Source: Anopheles merus (Eukaryota; Arthropoda; Insecta; Diptera; Culicidae). From it: a stretch of DNA of 64,000 nt. The stretch's first letter is position 1, and every line of letters begins with the position of its first letter. A model generated the notes under the pieces. That model saw nothing but the letters and a program-made list of their open reading frames with translations, had not been told where the DNA came from and made no database searches. Of the stretch, positions 24,958 to 38,277 are shown piece after piece. A program made the position numbers and the translations under genes. The stretch spans positions 1 through 64,000 of the forward strand of contig NW_024427764.1 in assembly GCF_017562075.2 (NCBI RefSeq). The letters run 5' to 3'.

Positions 24958-26697
24958 CTGCAAAAAAGCAAAAACTGACGTAGACATCATTTTTCTTTCT
25001 CTCGTGCTGATTCACAGGAAGAATGTTAGCTGTTAGTTCCACGAACACATGCGCAAAAGTTGCGGAGAAAATCGCTAGCATCGTCTTCTAGTTTGCTTTG
25101 CTCCTTGTTCAAAAGGGAAAAGTAAATCGAGTGCCTAGAAAGTGCGACAAAATTCAGTGTGTAAGTTTTATTTTATTTATTCCTATCCTTCGTTTCCACG
25201 GATAGTCGTGGCTCAAATCTCTGGAGAATCCTGGTCCATACTCAGCAAATAAATAAAGTCCCCTTTTTGTGCTTAGGTCACGAAATAACCGGTTGAATTA
25301 TATTTGTGTCTACCAGTGAACATGCAGTATTCAAACTGTCATTTGCGTTTGTTTGATGATTCTTAGAATATTTGCAATGATAGTAAATTAAATCCGACGG
25401 GTAGAAGAATCCGCGAAGTACCAGCGTTGATTGAGGAAAATTACCTTCAGTAAATGTTCGGGTATTTGAAAATAGTTTTGTTCATTTATTTTAATCTATT
25501 CTATTACTTTTTAAGAGTGAAATGACTGAATGCAATGTTTTTATTGATTTTTTTGTTTCAGTTAAGTTGTTAAGTTTTAGTTTGAGCTCATCATTATTAG
25601 CATATTAAAGAGTCAAGCCTGCCAACCGTATGATTTTTGCTTAACAATTGCTCGCAAACATATCTATCGGTGTCGATTTTGTCACTTGATCATGTTTGTA
25701 AACATCATGAGAAATCAGCACACTAAGATAAGAGACCGGTGAATGTAGGGACGCGTTATGTAGCCACCATGGTTCGTAAAAGTTCGGATAGGTATCAATT
25801 CCTAGATGGAGAAACTGTGCACACAATCATAACAATTAAACTTGAGAATAATACATTACTCATGATGTCTTCTTTATCTGATGTTTTATCTGATGATGAT
25901 AACTCATGTACCAGAGCTTAATAGTTATATGAGAAAATCCATTATGTTAAAACTTATGGAGACGCATGGTATAATTAAAGTTGTATTTCTAAATGGAATG
26001 CCTATAATGAATAATGTATAGAAGTACTTTTTAAAATCTTTAAATTAAGGTATTTTTAATACACTAGAAGGAATTCCAACCTGAATTCGGTGCAAGAATA
26101 ACGATTTGCAGTTGACTATATCTTTACAATAACAAACACGATATATAGATAAATATATATGTTTCCGATATCAACAATTTGATACATATCCTTAGCCTTA
26201 ACATTCTCATAACGACCTTTCCATTGCATTTTATACCATGAAACAATTTGTGAAGTACACATTTTGCGCTTCCTTCCTGTGTGGTACGTATTTATGGCGT
26301 AAGATTTTTCTTCTTGATGCTAAATACAGATTGCAGACGTCGTTAAGCTTTTCAATCGCTCGTTTGGCAGAGTATCGTTTTTCAAATCGTTGCTTTGCGT
26401 ACTTTTAAAGTCGATAACGATCATTGAAAACGATAGCTGTTGAAGGCCGGATGAATAGAATATAGTGGGTAAAACGGAAGCATCGTTTTATAGCTCTCTG
26501 ACAAACCGTTCATGAAGCAAATGTGGAACAGGATATGTAAGAAACAAAATGCTCACTCGGAACGAAGGCTAATCTTCATCCATAATGCATAAGAAGGCGT
26601 AGGCTTTCGTTGCCTGACGCACCAGACGCCGGTAAAGTTCAGCTGTTTGAATGTATTGTATACTAAAAGTAAACGGAAGTTTCATTTGTCTACTCAC
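24958..26697. other. Unassigned DNA, possible intron of a minus-strand gene
   Basis: Holds the small strong-Kozak ORF at 25769 and otherwise AT-rich sequence. It would be intron if the flanking minus-strand exons belong together. Confidence 0.35.
25769..25921 (+). CDS. Small ORF with an unusually strong start context
   Basis: A 50-codon frame starts in GCCACCATGG, the optimal Kozak context. It encodes a mostly hydrophilic peptide (MVRKSSDRYQFLDGETVH at the start, an acidic SDDDNS near the end). There is no signal peptide or membrane segment. Such a context arises by chance about once in this much sequence, so a function is not implied. Confidence 0.12.
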   Translation: MVRKSSDRYQFLDGETVHTIITIKLENNTLLMMSSLSDVLSDDDNSCTRA

Positions 26698-26750
26698 CAT
26701 AGATATCGCATACGATGATTGTTACCGGATCAGTATTTGCGATGCATCCA
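26698..26750 (-). CDS. Candidate small minus-strand exon
   Basis: A 53-nt segment sits between a pyrimidine-rich acceptor (TTCTGTTCCGGTTTTTAG) and a good donor (CTATG|GTGAGT) on the minus strand. Only one of its three frames is open, reading GCIANTDPVTIIVCDIY plus one base. Its phases fit an upstream exon ending in phase 2 and a downstream exon starting with two bases. It could be a chance pairing of splice-like motifs, and a longer open frame extends upstream to 26929. Confidence 0.2.
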
Positions 26751-27693
26751 CTAAAAACCGGAACAGAAAATAGTGGCGCTTCTCTACTCTCAATCAAATG
26801 ATTTTGATTGTTCAGTTGTGGACTTTTAGTTGGTAGAGCAAAAGCAGAAGCTATATCGCAACTGTAACTCGTCCTTTTTGGCAGTGCCAAACCACTACAT
26901 TGCCAACGCCACGCTATCACCAATACCACAAGTCAGCTACAACATTAAACTGGTTCACGTCTCACTGAAGCATCCGGAATAAGCAGGGTGTGTTGGCCAC
27001 ATTGGTTGTTTGATGATTTTAACTTAAAATATGAAATGCTTTTAGCTGTACATAATCAACTTTGCACGATATGGCGAATGCTTACACAAAACCATTTATT
27101 CGGTTTGTTATTTGAAGCTGATGGTTAACGTTGTTATCGACACGATTTTTTTCGATAAATTCGTAGAAGAGGCAGACGCACGAAGTACGGAGTACGTTTA
27201 CAGCACAGTTTTATTTGTTTATTTTTTAATCACGACAACCACTGCTTGTTAGTTGATAGAACATAGCTTATGATTTTGGATGACACTTGCACCCACTATA
27301 CAAGAAGTAAAGTATACGTGTGCCGGTAATAAAGCAAATAACTTATTAAAGTTGCTCTAGTTCTTCCTGAGCCATTGATGCGTGGTATTGATTCACTGAA
27401 TAAATTCAATTTTTTCACATCGTGTTTGACATGGAAGGAAGCAAAGAATATTTAGCAATGATTTTTTTTAGCTGTCGCATGACAACACGGCTAGGAAGCG
27501 AAACTGACCGAATACGACTGTGATGAATTTGTCTCCCGTTCTAGTGCCATTGCCAGTACATCAAAGTATCGGAACGATAGCGGCCGTGGGCGGCTGCGCT
27601 GTGAGACTTACGTCGTTCATCGCTCTGGGCAGCGCGCATGGAACGTGAAGAAATATTGCCGCGTGTGCGTTGGTGTGCGATAAGTCCGAGAGA

Positions 27694-27735
<42 letters not shown>

Positions 27736-30700
27736 TAGAGAGGGAGATAGAGAGAGAGCGAGAGTATGTACTCTAATGCTTTCATAGTGAGTAGTGCAAT
27801 GGTTTGGTTTTAATCGATAATAAAGAAGCGAAGCCTTCAGCACAGGGCTACTTTTATTCGATTTGTTGTCTACCGCCGCGGAGATGCACCCTACTCTTGG
27901 GAGCAACATGCACTTGTTCTCTTTTTCGTTTCACTCTACACGTGCGTGTGTGTATAGACTTTACTCATATAAACAACCCAATGCACTAGGATTACTATAG
28001 GATGGATTATGTTTTGTGCGTTTCACGCCGGTAAATATTAGTTGTGAGCAGCATAATCCTATAAATTGAGGCTTGCGTTGGGTAAGGCTTCACGGATTCA
28101 CTTTATGCTCGCGCCACGGAGCGGAAGTAGGATATCCGTGCACACGTTTATGCACATCCTTCGTTTTTTACGGGCGTGTTCGTATCCCACAGAACAGCTC
28201 TAACCACTAATTGTAGTTTCATTGAATGAATGACGTCTAGTAGGCATCTTCCTGGCATCGAAGGGTAGGAAAAGGAAGAAGGGGATTTCCAACACGTACC
28301 ACATGTATGATCCCCGCACAGCTTTTATCTCTTTCTGTTCCACTCAAAGTTACGCACACTACGCACTTCCTCAACGATTTCAGCTCAATTGGCATGACCC
28401 AAGCCAATCGATAATACTATGGAAACCATAGCAACGGTGTCAACTGAGGCGAAAACTTCTCACCTTTCGGAATTTGATTGCTGGAGGAGGATGGACATGA
28501 AACAACATTGCGGAGGAGTGAGTTATTTTCCACGTATGAGAGAGTTGGTAGGCCACCATGTAAATGGCAAGAAAATGGTTTATTTTCATATTACCCAATC
28601 CCCTCTGTTGTTATATGAATAAAGATGTACTAACAAAGACTTTACAAAATTACGTTTATTCGACCAAATTTGGAAGCTACCTTCAAAATGTATTTTTTGT
28701 TTATAATCTAGCTTCAGCCATCGCCCACCAATCTGACCGCCGATGAAAAATGTTACCAAAAATGTTAGGTTGTAAATTAATCGTTACGGGCTGTGGTGGC
28801 AACCTTTGAAAGTGCCATCGAAAATATGGCGCTCTTCCTCGAATCCTTTTTGGTCGCGAACGTAGACAACTGCGACAAGATCAAATGTCACAAATTAGCT
28901 TCATTTATGGGTGGAGAATAACAAATCAAGATCATAAATTATACCATAAGAGTTATGGTGCGCGCATTCGGCCGATCGCCCGGTGATGTTGCGCCTGGTA
29001 TTGTACCTGTCTGTGGTGAACGTATTGGGAGAGCATTTATTTGTTTGTTTTGTTCTTCCCGCGTGGAAGATGGTAATCGCTACCACAAGTTTCGAGCAGC
29101 CCAATTTGCATACTAATTCGTAAGATGATGGTGAAGATTTGAGTCAGCGCTTAGGTTTCATATCCGTCAAAGATAGTTCCATGATAAGTGAAAAACGAAT
29201 CCATTGGGGTGCCAGGTGAACATACTAAGCTGTTAAAGTATTGGGCATTTTCCACGTCTGTTTATGAGAGGATTTCGTGGATCAAAATTAATAAAATATG
29301 TCGCCTGATTGTATATAAATGATATAGTTTTTGAAATCTTAAAAATACTCCATTTCAAACTTATTTAATTGCTCATCTTTTTTCCTCTTAGTTGAAACTT
29401 CAGTTTATTTCATCTATCAATTAGGTTTATATATAGTAGCAACTGAATCTGAATGCACGTCAAGTGTTTCATTTACATTTTGTGAATTCGCATCTCATAC
29501 TAGCGAAAATGCTCGATGTGCTTACTCTTTCTCTTCGATCATTGTCGTTTTACTCTTTTGTTAAACATTGAAAGATTTTGCATTCCATGGAGCATATGTC
29601 TACACACGTTTCGGTACCATTTCGAATCGACAGCTTTCCTATGGGTCGAAATGGTCTCTACTGAGAATGCATTAGTTATGTATTTCTGCAGTGCGTCATC
29701 GACTATTTGCATCCTGTGTAGAGAGTGAATTGTTGAAATTGACAAAAACTCATCGTGGTTGCCCATAACAAGGGCATTTAGGTATAGGTATGCCGTGGAA
29801 GTTAAAAGCTGTTTGAGGTAACGTAAATTTACACTTGTCCTGCGGCGATTGCGCTGCACTATTGTGGCTGTTGTTGCGTGCTTGTACAGAATACAGTTTG
29901 TGCACGGGCAGATTATCGAGACAAGCGTGCCGTAACTTGTCACTGAGTAAACATCTGGCTCGATGCATTGGAGAAGAGAATGTTTGTGCACGTGTGGAAT
30001 GGCCAGAATAGCTGATAAGTATAAACTTAAGCGTTTGCTGCGTTTTATTTATAGAATCTTGGCAAACATCTCGTTCTTAGAAGTAATGTTGACCATAAAC
30101 TGCTGCGATGATGTGGAGTGAATATTTTCCACATCGTTTTGTTACAAATGAAAAACAAGAAGAAAGATTTATTCTTTTGGTAATTTTAATATTGCAATAT
30201 TTTAGATTTTTAACTTTGACTCATAAAAATGATGAAATGAATTTATTGGATTGTTGGATTTGTAACAGACTATTTCAAGCCCACGTTTTACCGTCTGTTT
30301 TAGTAATGTTGACAATTGAAATGTTGCAATTACCTTAAACATCCATTCCATTGTACAAAATGCGGAAAAAATACAAAAGCCACAATAAAATTTTTGGCAA
30401 ACAATATAAAAAGCTGCTTGTACACTTTCTCATATGAAAAAATCAATTGCCTCATCAAATTCAATCATTGTACCGCTTAATCGGTGTGATAATTTTGGTA
30501 CGTGGGTAGATACAAATCGGAACAGAGTCCGAAAAAATACACGCTCACATATGAACCAATCCGACACTCTTGCCTGCTTTCAACCAGTGAACGTTTTTAC
30601 TTCATCCTACACATGGTTGTTGAAATGATCACAATGAAATCGATGGTTGAATCGAGTGGTGCTCGAGTGATGATGGGCACCAGGTACTGTGAAGCTGGTC

Positions 30701-31503
30701 CTGATGCTCTTGTCCATGTGCTGTGGATAGAGTTGAAGCTCAACGCGACTACAAAAGGTATTCACGAGGAACATCAAATAAAGATGAACTCAAAGCAGGC
30801 CTTACCTTTAGGCGCATGGACGACGAAAATTCACCGACGTTTCGGACAGCGAACGCTAGCAAGAAGAAAATTGGAAAAGATGAGTCCGAAATCTAAACAA
30901 GATAATTACATTATTAAAATAATTTCGTATGTTCAGCTGGTGAATGTGGCGGGAAAGGGGAGAGCATGAGCAGATTTCGGTAGTCAACGGTCAGTCAGCA
31001 AACCTGGCCTAACCTGGCGGCGGTCCGGAAAGAGTGTAATAGGTGTAAATTAGGCATGGAAGGCATAATAGAAATCGAATGCAAGCAGTGGACGACTGTA
31101 CTGCGCCAAACCGTTCGTTCAGGGCTTCTGACAACTGGGTCTTTCACATCGTTGAATGAATCCGTGGGCTATTTCGGACATTCCGTTTTCAGGCCGTTCG
31201 GCAACTTTCTTCGCCTTCACGTAGGCTGGTTGGTTTTGACGTGTTGTAGGCTTTGCCTCGAATGCAAAACAAACAAACGATCATAATCTAGAGTTGCGGG
31301 ATCGAAAGAAAAAAATGAAACGAAAAACTGTGTGGTTGTTTGTGTAGCACATCGCCGTTCGATCGAGCATATGTCTGCAACTTGTTAGGCAATCCATCGA
31401 GAGACGACTTCAAACCCATCGCTAGAATAGAGAAGAAGGAAAGTTAAGGAAATTGATAATTATGATGATTAATTTTGAATAAACGTTTCGTAAATACAGC
31501 CAA
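26751..31503. other. Unassigned DNA, several GC-richer patches
   Basis: Patches at 27540-27990 (with GA repeat), 28380-28560, 29500-30000 and 30650-31280 contain frames up to 155 codons on either strand, none recognisable or framed by good splice sites. Confidence 0.4.
27688..27765. repeat. (GA)n microsatellite, interrupted
   Basis: GA repeats with occasional T, C and GGG interruptions, in a locally GC-richer patch (27540-27900). A GA tract in such a setting can be a GAF-type binding region in insects, but no gene start is evident here. Confidence 0.9.
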
Positions 31504-31716
31504 TTACGATTGCCAATTCCAATAATTGCCGGCATAGTGGACTACGGTACTTGTGCGTAGCGTGCCATCGGACCGAGCCAAAGCTACCGGCTGGTCATCT
31601 CGATGGAATCTAAACAGAGTTCAGCTACTTGAGTTGAGACCATCTGTTTGTTGAAAATCATGCAGCATACCTGTAACATTGGATATATTTGGGAAAAGTG
31701 ATGTCACTGAAGGGCC
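31504..31716 (-). CDS. Candidate last two exons of an unrecognised minus-strand gene
   Basis: On the minus strand, a 46-nt exon (31716-31671) follows the strong acceptor GTTTTTTTCCAG and ends at CAG|GTATGC. A 61-bp intron ending CTCTGTTTAG leads to a second exon (31609-31504) that stops at TAA. The join keeps one open frame across both exons, reading ..PFSDITFPKYIQCYR then FHRDDQPVALARSDG and ending ..YAGNYWNWQS. The short intron length is typical of flies and mosquitoes. The frame entering the 46-nt exon needs one base from an upstream exon that I could not place. No poly(A) signal is obvious just downstream. I do not recognise the protein. An alternative model skips the TAA by splicing at a weak donor after 31508. 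Confidence 0.42.
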
Positions 31717-34022
31717 CTGGAAAAAAACGCAAGGAAGTATGAACATAAAATTAGCTGTTTACGTATAGTACGCATAGTACGAAAGGTTGGAATATGAGCA
31801 ATGAAATTTGAATCGAAGCTGAAACTGTTACGATGAGACTTAAGCAGGTGTTTGAATGAGTTTTGAGAATTATTTCAAGATTTATTGTTTGCTTTTACAC
31901 TTTTCCATTAAAATTTGTGGTTCGGAAAATGAAAGCAAGTAGTAATAAACCGTCGGTTAAAATTATGATACAATTTCAGAATAAAGCTTTATAAGTAGAA
32001 TTTGATTTTGTGTGTTTTGATGATATTGAAATTTAATCTTTAATTGAAATTCTGAAAAGGTACTAGGTTGCATATAGACAAAGGGTGATAAGCCTTAATG
32101 ATAAAAACTGAGGTAGAACATTTCTTCTCAACGTATGATACCAAACTATGGCAGCCAAAACGAAGACAATCAAATATTCAGATGGGTATTCATAGATTGA
32201 ATCTTGAGAACCAGGACAGTAGAGGTAATTGGTCACAAACACGATGTTCTGTCAGCTGAGATCTTCGCCGCGAGATAACCGATACCTGGATTTGGTAGGA
32301 CCGGTTACCAAGTTAGTTTACGAACCGATCGGTCAACCTGATCGCTGTCGCTGGTGTCCCGTACACAAATTATGGATGACAACACAAGAAAAAAAAACAA
32401 AAAAGTTATGTTTTGGTTGCACATTGAGATCGTTTGACTTGTTCCGATTAGTTTAGAACGACTTTTCTTTGCATTACGCTGTTTGAATAACAGTCTCGAC
32501 AGATCTGTCGTGTTGTTTGACAAGCCATTTCACGCTTCATTGAAGCCACTGTGTGAAGGTGTTGAGGTTAATCAATCGATGAAATAAGTGAATAATAAAA
32601 AGGCATCAAATTCCAGAGTAAAAAGCTTGTTATTGTAAACTTGCTTTTTTATTTAAATAAATAGAGATGATGAGTTTTATAGACATGTAAAAATTGATAA
32701 ATATATATTTGATTAAAGATGCTCAATAAAATTTAAAAAAAATCGATAAAGTTGTAAGTTGATTGAGCAGCTGACATAAAGTATCCAAAGATAGGACTAG
32801 AAAAGTTATCGATAGTTACAAGTTGATAATATCTGTTTGCATGAACGTTTATAGTTGAACAGGTATTGATAATTTGTTTGTAACGCACACAAGAAACTTA
32901 TATTTATTTTAAGTAAAAAAACAACACAATTGGTTGGTCTTTTTTCAGGGTGTACTGCATTTATGTACTGCAAGAGTGTAATAAATATTGTATAAACGTG
33001 TGTCTACATTTTCCAGGACCTCTTGTCTAATTTAAAAAAAAATGATAACAGTTGAAATTTACTGAAATGTTGCTAGATATTTGATAACAATAAGATTAGT
33101 AAGAAGATGTTCCAAGTTGGCTTTCGCAACCGGTACCAATTACCAAAAACATAGATTATGTAGCGCACAATACCGGAAGAGAGTTGAGTTGAAGCAAAAT
33201 TGCTGTGACAAGTTTTTATAGCATCGTAAACCCTAACAATCTGATGTGCAGGAACAGACTGCGACGAGCAAATAATAAACGCAACTGATTCATATCAAAT
33301 TGTGCACCAGTTGCTTCAGCGTTCTCTAGGTGGGCAAACCTGAACGAAACGCAACGAATACCTAGATGTTGTTGATGTCCGAGGAATAGAACCTTAGTAT
33401 GTTTCGTGACATTGACGCCCTAAACACAAGGGTGGACCACAGTCGTAAAATTCAAAACCATAACGTAAATTTACCACCCGCGATGCGCGTCCCATAATCG
33501 TCAAGTGCTCTTGATACGCACGATTCCCCCTTGTTCAGTAGAACGTGCCCTTCGGCGCGTGTATATGGTAGACGCATTAATAATGACGAGCAAGTCTCCT
33601 GATTTAACGGCTCTAGAGGTCGTGTTTTTATGCTACCACGATGCAATTGTTAGTTTGGAGGGTCCTTTGGGAACGGTTGCTGGGTTCCAGGGTTTAGATT
33701 GATGGGGTGCGAACGAAGTTGAATGTAACAGCCGAAGACTCTTGTCGATAATTTTACAAAAAAATATCTCAGTTGCAATCGTTGCCCGAAAATACCCAAA
33801 AGTCCTATTTTACATAAATTGTAGTAAAATTTTTCAACCAAATGAAATATAAAAAGAAAATTAATAATTGTTTGCTGGCACCAGAGACTGATTAAAGCAG
33901 TATGGAAAAGAAACGAGAGAAAAAGAAAAAAAATGAAAATAATACTATAATAGTACTACATAAATAGATAAATGTACACTAAAAAGGGTGCGAGAGGGAC
34001 AAAGACACGGAGATTGAGAGAT
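31717..34022. other. Unassigned DNA
   Basis: Mostly AT-rich. A GC-richer patch at 33440-33720 is open on both strands for about 65 codons without a recognisable product. Confidence 0.4.

Positions 34023-34101
<79 letters not shown>
34023..34101. repeat. (GA)n microsatellite
   Basis: Almost pure GA with one AA interruption, 190 bp left of the hAT composite. The charged open frame across it is an artefact. Confidence 0.95.
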
Positions 34102-34102
<1 letters not shown>

Positions 34103-34479
34103 TAGGAAAAAAGACGGAGGCAAACTGTTACTGTTTTATTACACATTAAAATCACTTACTATTTGGCAGGGTCGTAAAATGGTGTTGATAGCCGATTGAA
34201 CAAAGATTACTCAAAACCGAGGGCTCGCGTGATGCTAATAGAGCATGGGAAATTATTTATTAACCTAGTAAAAATGAAAAGGGGGGAGTTAGCAGTGGCG
34301 CGTTAAACGGTGGGCGGACTGGGCGGCCGCCAGGGGCCCCGGCGATCTAGGGGGCCCCGTCATTGTGGATGTTCGACTTCGTATCGATTTTACCCCCCCT
34401 CTGAATGGGACTTTTACCATCTATTTCAAAAAGACTAATTTTTCCCATCGCTTCACTCACTGTATTTTGTCGAGGGCCC

Positions 34480-34990
34480 CGAACCGGAATACCGGGGCCC
34501 CATACTACTCAAAGCAGCACATTAAATGTTCTAAGAAATCTGCCAATACTTGCATCAAAGTCGCAAGCGAAGAACGCTGCGACACGCGCGCACAGCTCAA
34601 ATCAATACCTCATCATCGTTGTCGCAAAGTATTGGGCAGAGCGAGAAACCGTCAATTTTTGCTGGTGTGGGTGGCCTGTGCACGAGACACCCAAACCCAA
34701 AACCACGCAGAGCAACTTGCTGCTAAAATGGAATGCACAGAACGCTGCGCTTAACTACCACCGAAAACCCGTTACACAACACAAGCATACAACACACCCA
34801 AACAAAATTTTAAAGGCCCCTACACAAAATTTCAATACACCGGCTCGTAGCCGGAGAAATTAGCAGGAAAAATTGACACCAAGCTCGCGTCGCTTTAAAA
34901 AGCCTACGAAGGTCGTTTGGTCTACAGTGCTTCAGTGGGTTGAGGTTTCTTTCGAGAAATGGTTAAATCGATGTCATTGTGTGCGCTCTT
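34480..34990. repeat. Internal direct repeat of the composite element, copy 1
   Basis: Blocks around GAACGCTGCGACACGCGCGC, GGCTCGTAGCCGGAGAAATT and AAAAATTGACACCAAGC recur in the same order and orientation at 35990-36300, with substitutions and indels. This suggests that two related elements or a duplicated arm lie inside the composite. Confidence 0.55.
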
Positions 34991-35282
34991 GGCTGGGATG
35001 AACTGCCCTGTTGTTGTATACGGGGCCCCTGCTACCGCTTTGCGATTGTGTGCCGAAAGCAGACAGCTGTTTCACACGAAAAATGGTATTCACATTCCTG
35101 GCCTGGGGTAGTGGATTGTGTGTGTCTTTTAATGCAAAAACTAAAATTTTCATTCTTGATCCTAATCGAACACATCAAGTTTGTGGACCGAAGAGAAGCG
35201 GAAATGGGAAAGGTTTCAGTTAGAAAGAAGGGGGGAAGGGTATAAAAATACTCAAGGAACCTATGGACCATGTTCATTTATA

Positions 35283-35644
35283 CAGGCGGTCCCCGAGATA
35301 CACGGTACCTCTTATACGCGGATTCAGAGATACGCGGTTTACTAAATTTGACAGTTCTTTGAGCAAATTGTACTGATTTGACACATCTATTGTAAAATGC
35401 CAAATAATTTCTGTTTTGATCGGATGTTAAAAACTATTTCAAAAGGTTTGAAACTGTTATTTCATTCAGAATCATATCAAATAATTGATTAAGTGGCTAA
35501 AACCACCCCCTAGTTGCAAATTAACACGAAAATTGATATTTTGGCTAGAAATCACGAGATTCGACTTACGCGGAAATTCCAGATACGCGGTTTTTTTGCG
35601 GCCGTTTTCGGTCCCCATTAACCGTGTATCTCGGGGACCGCCTG
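35283..35644 (+). mobile_element. pogo/Tigger-like MITE, subfamily II (362 bp)
   Basis: Ends CAGGCGGTCCCCGAGATACA and CAGGCGGTCCCCGAGATACA (reverse complement of the right end) are identical over 20 bp. TA flanks both sides. It sits inside the 34-38 kb hAT composite and so arrived later than that element. Confidence 0.75.
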
Positions 35645-35989
35645 TATATGGTTTTTATCGACTATTTCAATTTTTGCGAATACAACAAGACCAAAAACCG
35701 TTACAGCTGCATCTATATACAGCCATATACAGCCATAATATGAAGAACAATCTCCATTGCCTCGGCCATTTGGGGGCCCCGTTGATGATCCCGTCGATTG
35801 AGGGGCCCCTTCCATTTGGTGTTGTCAACCCAATATACCCCGATTTTCCCTCCGGATGTTATGTTTACAATCAGATTTACTATTACTACCAGACCTATCA
35901 GAAGCATATTTATTTTATTAATCAGAAGCATTTTACTATCAGAAGCAGAAAACATTTGCCCTTTTAACATGTGCAATATTTTTACCTTA

Positions 35990-36300
35990 GTTGGAAGCGC
36001 AGAACGTTGCGTACATGCCCACAGCTCAAAACAATATCATCATTTCATCATCGTTGGCCCAAAGCGTTGGATCGAATGCATTGAACGCTACGCACGAATT
36101 GGGTAAAGCGAAAATCCGTTACAACAGCTGCCTCACGCAAACTACATGCACATACGACATTAAAAGGCTCCGAAACCGATCTCAACACAACGGTTCGTAG
36201 CCGTAGAAATTAGCAAGAAAAATTGACACCAAGCACGCTCTTTTTATCTGTTGATGTTTCATTCAAGAATCGATTCCGATGTCGATGTGTGCGTTTTTTA
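35990..36300. repeat. Internal direct repeat of the composite element, copy 2
   Basis: Matches copy 1 through GAACGTTGCGTACATGCCCA, GGTTCGTAGCCGTAGAAATT and AAAAATTGACACCAAGC, then GATGTCGATGTGTGCG. It is shorter than copy 1, which has an extra ~100 bp in its middle. Confidence 0.55.
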
Positions 36301-36505
36301 ATTTGGCTTGTGTCTATGTTATCTCGCAAAAACTAAGAACTCGTGCCCCGGCTAACCTTTGGGGCCTTAGTCAAAATTGTGGACTGGACGAAGTGATGGT
36401 AGAAAGGCAAGCTGTTGAAGGGTTTGGGTCAAAATTGGAAGGGTCGACGGAAAGGAAATATCGATATGAATGATCGCGTAAAATTTGAACTAATTAAGCT
36501 GTCGG

Positions 36506-37090
36506 CAGCGGTCGGCAAAGTTCGGCCCGCCACAATATGCAGTCAGGTCCGGTCAGAAAATATTGGCGCGATTTTGAAAGATAGGAAGATCCTATTCATT
36601 AAAAATTAACTGAACATATTTTAATATGACAGTTCATATCGTTGAACTCTTCCAAATTTGATCACCATAACATGGATTGTCGGACGAATCAATATGGTCA
36701 AATTTGAGGAGAAATTAGAAAATAGAAACGAATAATTCCATAAAAACCTGACTGTTGATTTTACGAGAACAATGATTACACACTATTGCTTTTTAAGGAT
36801 GCAACGATTTTCTAGGAGTATTTTGTAAGAAAATGCGCTATCATTTTGTCTGACCTGGCTGAAGAATCTTTACAATCAATTTTAGTAATTGTAAGTTAAT
36901 AAAACGAATTTGAAAATTGCTTGGATGATATAATAATTTAAGAAAAACAACAATATAACCAATCGCATTGTTTAATATCATAAACCTGTTATTTTGTGTA
37001 TTAACTGTAATAATATAATAAAGTATGTGTAAAAAAATGCATTCTCCTGGCCCTCAACGCTCGATCATTTAGAAAGCAGCTTATCTAAAG
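36506..37090 (+). mobile_element. hAT-like fragment related to the 57.5 kb element
   Basis: The left end CAGCGGTCGGCAAAGTTCGG matches the left end of the element at 57531, and GATTTTGAAAGATAGGAAGA continues the match. Near the right, AATCGCATTGTTTAATATCA and a following AT-rich stretch match that element's right side. The terminal inverted repeat on the right is lost, perhaps through the next insertion at 37091. Confidence 0.55.
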
Positions 37091-37130
37091 CAGTGTCCTC
37101 CAACCTGAGGTCCGCGGATCAATTTAGACA
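37091..37130 (+). mobile_element. Possible hAT-like left end
   Basis: CAGTGTCCTCCAACCTGAGG followed by TCCGCGGATCAA has the look of a hAT terminal repeat, and it begins exactly where homology of the preceding hAT fragment breaks off. No partner end or 8-bp duplication was found. Confidence 0.3.
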
Positions 37131-38277
37131 AACATACTGCAATACAGGGTATTTCCAGTTACTTTCGAATGAAAATATTGTTTTCCCGCGTGCAAGAAGT
37201 TATCGCTCTGACCGATTGAAAATGAAGTGGCCGTAATTCGAAGCAAGACGGTACTTCAGTATTCATTGTAAAGGTAAACACCAACGTAAAAGCAAAATGT
37301 TGTTTTCATGTTATGCTCACGATCACCATTTTAAATCAAATCGTCTGTACTATGAAACACGAGCTGGAAACTGTAAAGTAGGAAACAAAATATCGTTTAG
37401 AACCATCGTTCTTGTCAATAAAAGACAAACGTAACTAGCTTAGCGAAAACGATAACTTTCCGACCTTTAACTTCTTTTGAGTATAAATAAAACCAACTCC
37501 GATCATGGCAGGTCAGATTTGTTCGGATTGTCAGGATAGGACTAAGCCCATCCATCATCTATCGACTTCTCATTTAAGGAGTTTACTTATGTCCTCCTAC
37601 CCAAGGTAAGCCCTCTAAACTCCAACGTCCTAAAGGTTTATATGATCGCCTAGACGATCAAGTGTCGAAAGTCCGCTTCGAAACAGTATCCACAGTACCC
37701 AAAATTTGAACATACCACAAAGCCTTTCTGATATTACTGATTGTTTAGTCATTGATATCGATTAAAAATTGGCGAAAAAAAGTATAGAAATTGGGGTTTT
37801 TATTGATGCGCAGGATGGCAGTCCATTCTGCTCATATTCATTTCTGTTTCATAAAGTTTTATACAGATGTGAACTGTATTTTGTCGAAACAAGTTTGTTG
37901 ATTTGGTATGCACTCACGGTAATCATGAAATTTCAGCGAGAACAGCAAAGTGGTGTGAAGATTTTTCTCAACCAAAACGTTAATTCAGCAAGCCGAATAT
38001 GCACCTAAAATTTTATCGGGGTGTCTGTAAGTAACCGCTTACCCAAATCAAATTTTTGTTCATCACGAGCAAGCGGGCATCGCATTATATTTTCTTTTGA
38101 GGCTCAAACTGACTTACATGTCGTTTTGACAGAATAAATAAATGCATTTTCAGTAATTTGTTTTACAAATATTCAGTGAAACGACAAAACCATGTATTAC
38201 TCAATAACTTTCAGTAAAAAATGTTACTGCAGCAAGCTTAGAAAATTTGCAGTGCATGATTCGTACACCATTTAACA

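Noticed and set aside
29539..29991. 150-codon minus-strand frame
   Set aside because: Chance length, no recognisable domain, and a second frame overlaps it on the same strand.
35485..35967. 160-codon plus-strand frame
   Set aside because: It runs from inside one MITE into the interior of the hAT composite, and resembles no transposase.
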